From Apiospora phragmitis (lineage: Eukaryota > Ascomycota > Sordariomycetes > Amphisphaeriales > Apiosporaceae), in assembly GCA_038363925.1 (NCBI GenBank), contig JAQQWL010000006.1, forward strand, positions 2,956,501-3,020,500: a DNA stretch of 64,000 nucleotides, read 5' to 3'. Made by a program: the position numbers and the translations under genes. Under the pieces are notes generated by a model. The model saw nothing but the letters and a program-made list of their open reading frames with translations, did no database searches and was not told the origin of the DNA. Below, piece by piece: positions 61,331-64,000 of this stretch (positions are counted from its first letter, which is position 1; each line of letters begins with the position of its first letter).

Positions 61331-62255
61331 ACTTCAGTCTCGCTTCCTTCTGTTTCAGATGTGGAGAACTTATCCACGGATCTGCCTCTTCTGGTAGTTA
61401 GCTTCTTAAGTTACCAGATCAGAGTCTACACGAAAAATTGGATGGCAGCCGTGTGGGCACATGTAGACGTCGAAGTACGGACGAACGCGACAGGATGACG
61501 GGACGGAAGCCAGCATGGTATCAGTAGGACCATGGGAGGGACTCACGATAGGAGGTGATGAACTCCACGAACTCATACACCAGCGGTATTGTCTCTTTCT
61601 AGGTGGCACCCACACGACGTCCGAAAGGTGGCCGTCATAGCGTATGGAATGTATCTAGTTAAGCCGTCCGGAAGGCTGAGTAACAAACACGATATATACC
61701 CCTAGGGAGGTTATGGCCATCTTCGGATATCCGTGCGCCATTAATCTATACAGTAACGACGACGATAATAACAAGTATTCGTGTCAGTCACGTAATCCTG
61801 GAGTGAAAGCCAGGTGGAACGGTTATAAACATTGACTAGGAGCCCTGGTATGTTCCACTGCCCAGGTGAACGTGTGGTAAACTTACCGTCTGAGATTCGT
61901 TATGTATTCACCGTCCTAAATCCTTACATTCACTGTCCGAAACTTGGTGGTCTGAATTTACCGCGGCCAGATAATGTATTTAAACACCCTTCAGATCCAT
62001 CCTCAGCTTCCTACTTCCTTGCTTTCCATCAACCCTCCACACCAACATCCGTCTAGTCCAGACTCGGCTTTCTAAACTTGTTTTCTCTTCATCAACCGTC
62101 CACACCAAGATACACATGTAACCCTATCAATTGCAACGCTGTACAGTCATCACCTTTCCCGTAAGTCACCACCACAAGAAACTGTCTGTACAGTATTACA
62201 GCGCCAACCGCGCTATCTCCAACTTTTCGCTGGGTATTTTGGTTTACAGCCCAGT
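61331..62255. other. Intergenic and probable promoter of the F-box gene
   Basis: No supported gene. The sequence from 61980 to 62255 is CA/CT-rich like a fungal 5' leader. Confidence 0.5.
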
Positions 62256-63644
62256 ATGGCATTGATCTCAAAACTCCCAGTTGAGCTCGTGATCGAAATC
62301 GTCAACGAGGTCATCGAGTCTAGAGTCTCACTTATTGAGAATGAACCCGTCATCGTCAACGTCGCCGACCTTCGATCTCTGTCGCTTGCCTGTCGCAACT
62401 TCCGGGGTGTTGTCAAGGAGCTTCTCTTTCGCTGGAACAAGAAACATGGCCATTCGAGCGCTTTTGTGTGGGCTATAAAGAATGGAAGAATCGACACTTT
62501 GGAGGATTGCCGCGCATTCGGTCTTGATCCCCTGAGCCCTGGCTCGCATCATCACGACCAATGGCTGGAACCCCCCAGTGACGAACCCCCTCTCTGCTGC
62601 CAGACACCCATCGGTTTGGCTATCAGGCACCGGAAATTCGCCGTTGTCAAGTAGTTCCTGGAAATGGGAGTGTCGTCGGCTAATCAGGACTGTTCGGCTG
62701 CCGACTTGACTTGGACCTATTGGAAAGAAGAAACAGTGCCCCAATGGAGTGCCCTCCAGTATGCTTTGAGCCACAAATCAAATTCCATTGCCGCGCTCCT
62801 CACCCAGAAGGGTGAAGGCCTGGCATTCGCCGACGACACCAAGAGCCCCAATCCTAAGCAGCAGCACGCTATCCATATCGCAGCTGAAAACGGGCTGATC
62901 GATGTCATCAACATGTTGGTACATGAACATCACGTGGACATCAACACTACCGATACCAATGGCGAGACAGCTCTCCATTATGCCACCAGCACACTTGAGA
63001 ACAAGAAGACACTCTTGTTCCTCATCGGCCTCGGCGCCAAATTGAACCAGGCGGCGGCTGGTGGGATCACTCCTTTAGTGAAGGCTATGGATTCCAGCTG
63101 CTTTATCAACGCCTTTCAGCTGATCAAAGCCGGAGCTGAGGTCAAGATTCCCGGCCCTCCTGCGCCCTATCTGGCGTCCCCTGTCGAAGCTTGCCTCGCG
63201 AACTACCCGTCTGATTGTTCCACGGAGAGGAAAAACGATTTCCTGCAAGCCCGTCTCTTGGAGGTCCTGCTTAAAAAGGGGGCCTCGGTCCACGGCGGAT
63301 ACCCGGGAGAACCACTGCCAACCATGACTGCTGATGGATACTCGGGAGAGCCGCTGCCGATCATGACTGCCATGCGCGTCTTCCAAGGGCAGGCTGTCCA
63401 GGTCCTCCTGCGGCATGGCGCGCAGTTCCCTCCAATCGGAGAGCACCCGAGCATCGCCGCCTACGTCTTGGACGCTGCCTACGACGACATATTTGAATTC
63501 CTGCCGAGAATGCAGATTTTGTTCGACTGCGGCGTCTCGAGAATGGACGATCCTTTCGATAAGGACCACACGATTCTGCAGGTGCTGGCGAGCATGGCTA
63601 GAGAATGTCCAGGTTGCTTGACAGGCGTCCTGGAGAGCGGTTGA
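62256..63644 (+). CDS. F-box/ankyrin-repeat protein, interrupted by one in-frame stop
   Basis: Such proteins are usually substrate adaptors of SCF ubiquitin ligases. The N-terminal F-box is MALISKLPVELVIEIVNEV followed by DLRSLSLACRNFRGVVKEL. Ankyrin-type units follow: TPIGLAIRHRKFAVVK, WSALQYALSHKSNSIAALL, QHAIHIAAENGLIDVINMLV, GETALHYATS, GITPLVKAMDSSCFINAFQL and RLLEVLLKKGASVHGG. A TAG at 62652-62654 interrupts the frame inside the first ankyrin unit; the same frame then stays open for 330 codons. No splice pair that removes the stop was evident. The full frame would have 462 residues plus the interruption. It may be a recent pseudogene, a read-through case or a base error. Confidence 0.8.
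63297..63374 (+). repeat. 39-bp tandem duplication in the ankyrin gene
   Basis: Two adjacent 39-bp units encode GYPGEPLPTMTAD and GYSGEPLPIMTAM. They differ at only a few bases, so the in-frame duplication is fairly recent. Confidence 0.9.
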
Positions 63645-64000
63645 CGCCTCGTAGCCCCTGAGCACGTGTATTGTGTTCTCCATGAGTGCATCCGCGGTGG
63701 CAATTATAAAGCAGTCGAGTTCTTTGCCGGAATCGATCTCGGATGTTATTGGGGCGGCGATAGTGGATGGGAGTTGATATTCGGGCCTATAAATTAACTC
63801 TGGACAAAATTAAGCGCCGGACGGAGCAGCGGTCGGAGGAGATCGAGCCAGCGGACGGAACCATTTATATGACGGTTGCACCATGAGTCGATTGCAACAT
63901 GGGACGTAGCACCATGGCCGGTGCCTACTTATGCATAGCGTGTACTAGTATATAGACCACAGCAAAGTTCACCAATATACTGAGTCTACTAATCCATGCG
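63645..64000. other. 3' flank, no supported gene
   Basis: No recognisable coding sequence up to the window end. Confidence 0.5.

Overview
The window is nuclear DNA of a filamentous ascomycete (Pezizomycotina, most likely a Sordariomycete). Genes are split by short introns (about 50-170 nt) with GTAAGT-like donors and CTAAC-like branch points. The families are fungal: a Mit1-type chromatin remodeler, Ies4, Mim2, a HET-ankyrin gene, a sedolisin, an LCCL-domain membrane protein and a C-x8-C zinc-finger protein. No tRNA, rRNA, CRISPR array or intact transposon was recognised by eye.

Layout. 1-3.2 kb: divergent ribosomal protein genes RPL30 (-) and RPL10 (+) sharing a promoter of about 400 bp. 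5.6-18 kb: a 578-aa fungal protein of unknown function, a Cys/His-rich coiled-coil protein, a single-pass membrane protein and a CCCH zinc-finger protein. 19-25 kb: a large Mit1/CHD-like remodeler. 25.5-43.8 kb: MRM1, a decayed sedolisin protease, an LCCL protein, MIM2, eIF2-beta, an FAD oxidoreductase, a secreted Ser/Thr-rich protein and IES4. 46-48.6 kb: VID30/GID1, a scaffold of the GID/CTLH ubiquitin ligase. 49.6-64 kb is gene-poor and accessory-like: a broken HET-ankyrin gene, a small orphan ORF, a metaxin/SAM35-like gene, an SDR, a thiol methyltransferase, a relic with a GDSGSWV motif, and an F-box/ankyrin gene interrupted by one stop codon.

The genes do not form one pathway. Most are housekeeping (translation, mitochondrial biogenesis, chromatin), with an accessory tail of recognition-type genes at the right.

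The strongest unexpected signal is a set of single-base frame breaks in genes that must work (RPL10, eIF2-beta, MRM1, IES4, the Mit1 homologue). Several sit in homopolymer runs, which points to indel errors in a draft assembly rather than real gene loss. By contrast, the sedolisin and HET genes carry in-frame stops and changed key residues that look like real decay. I found no convincing new multi-gene system.
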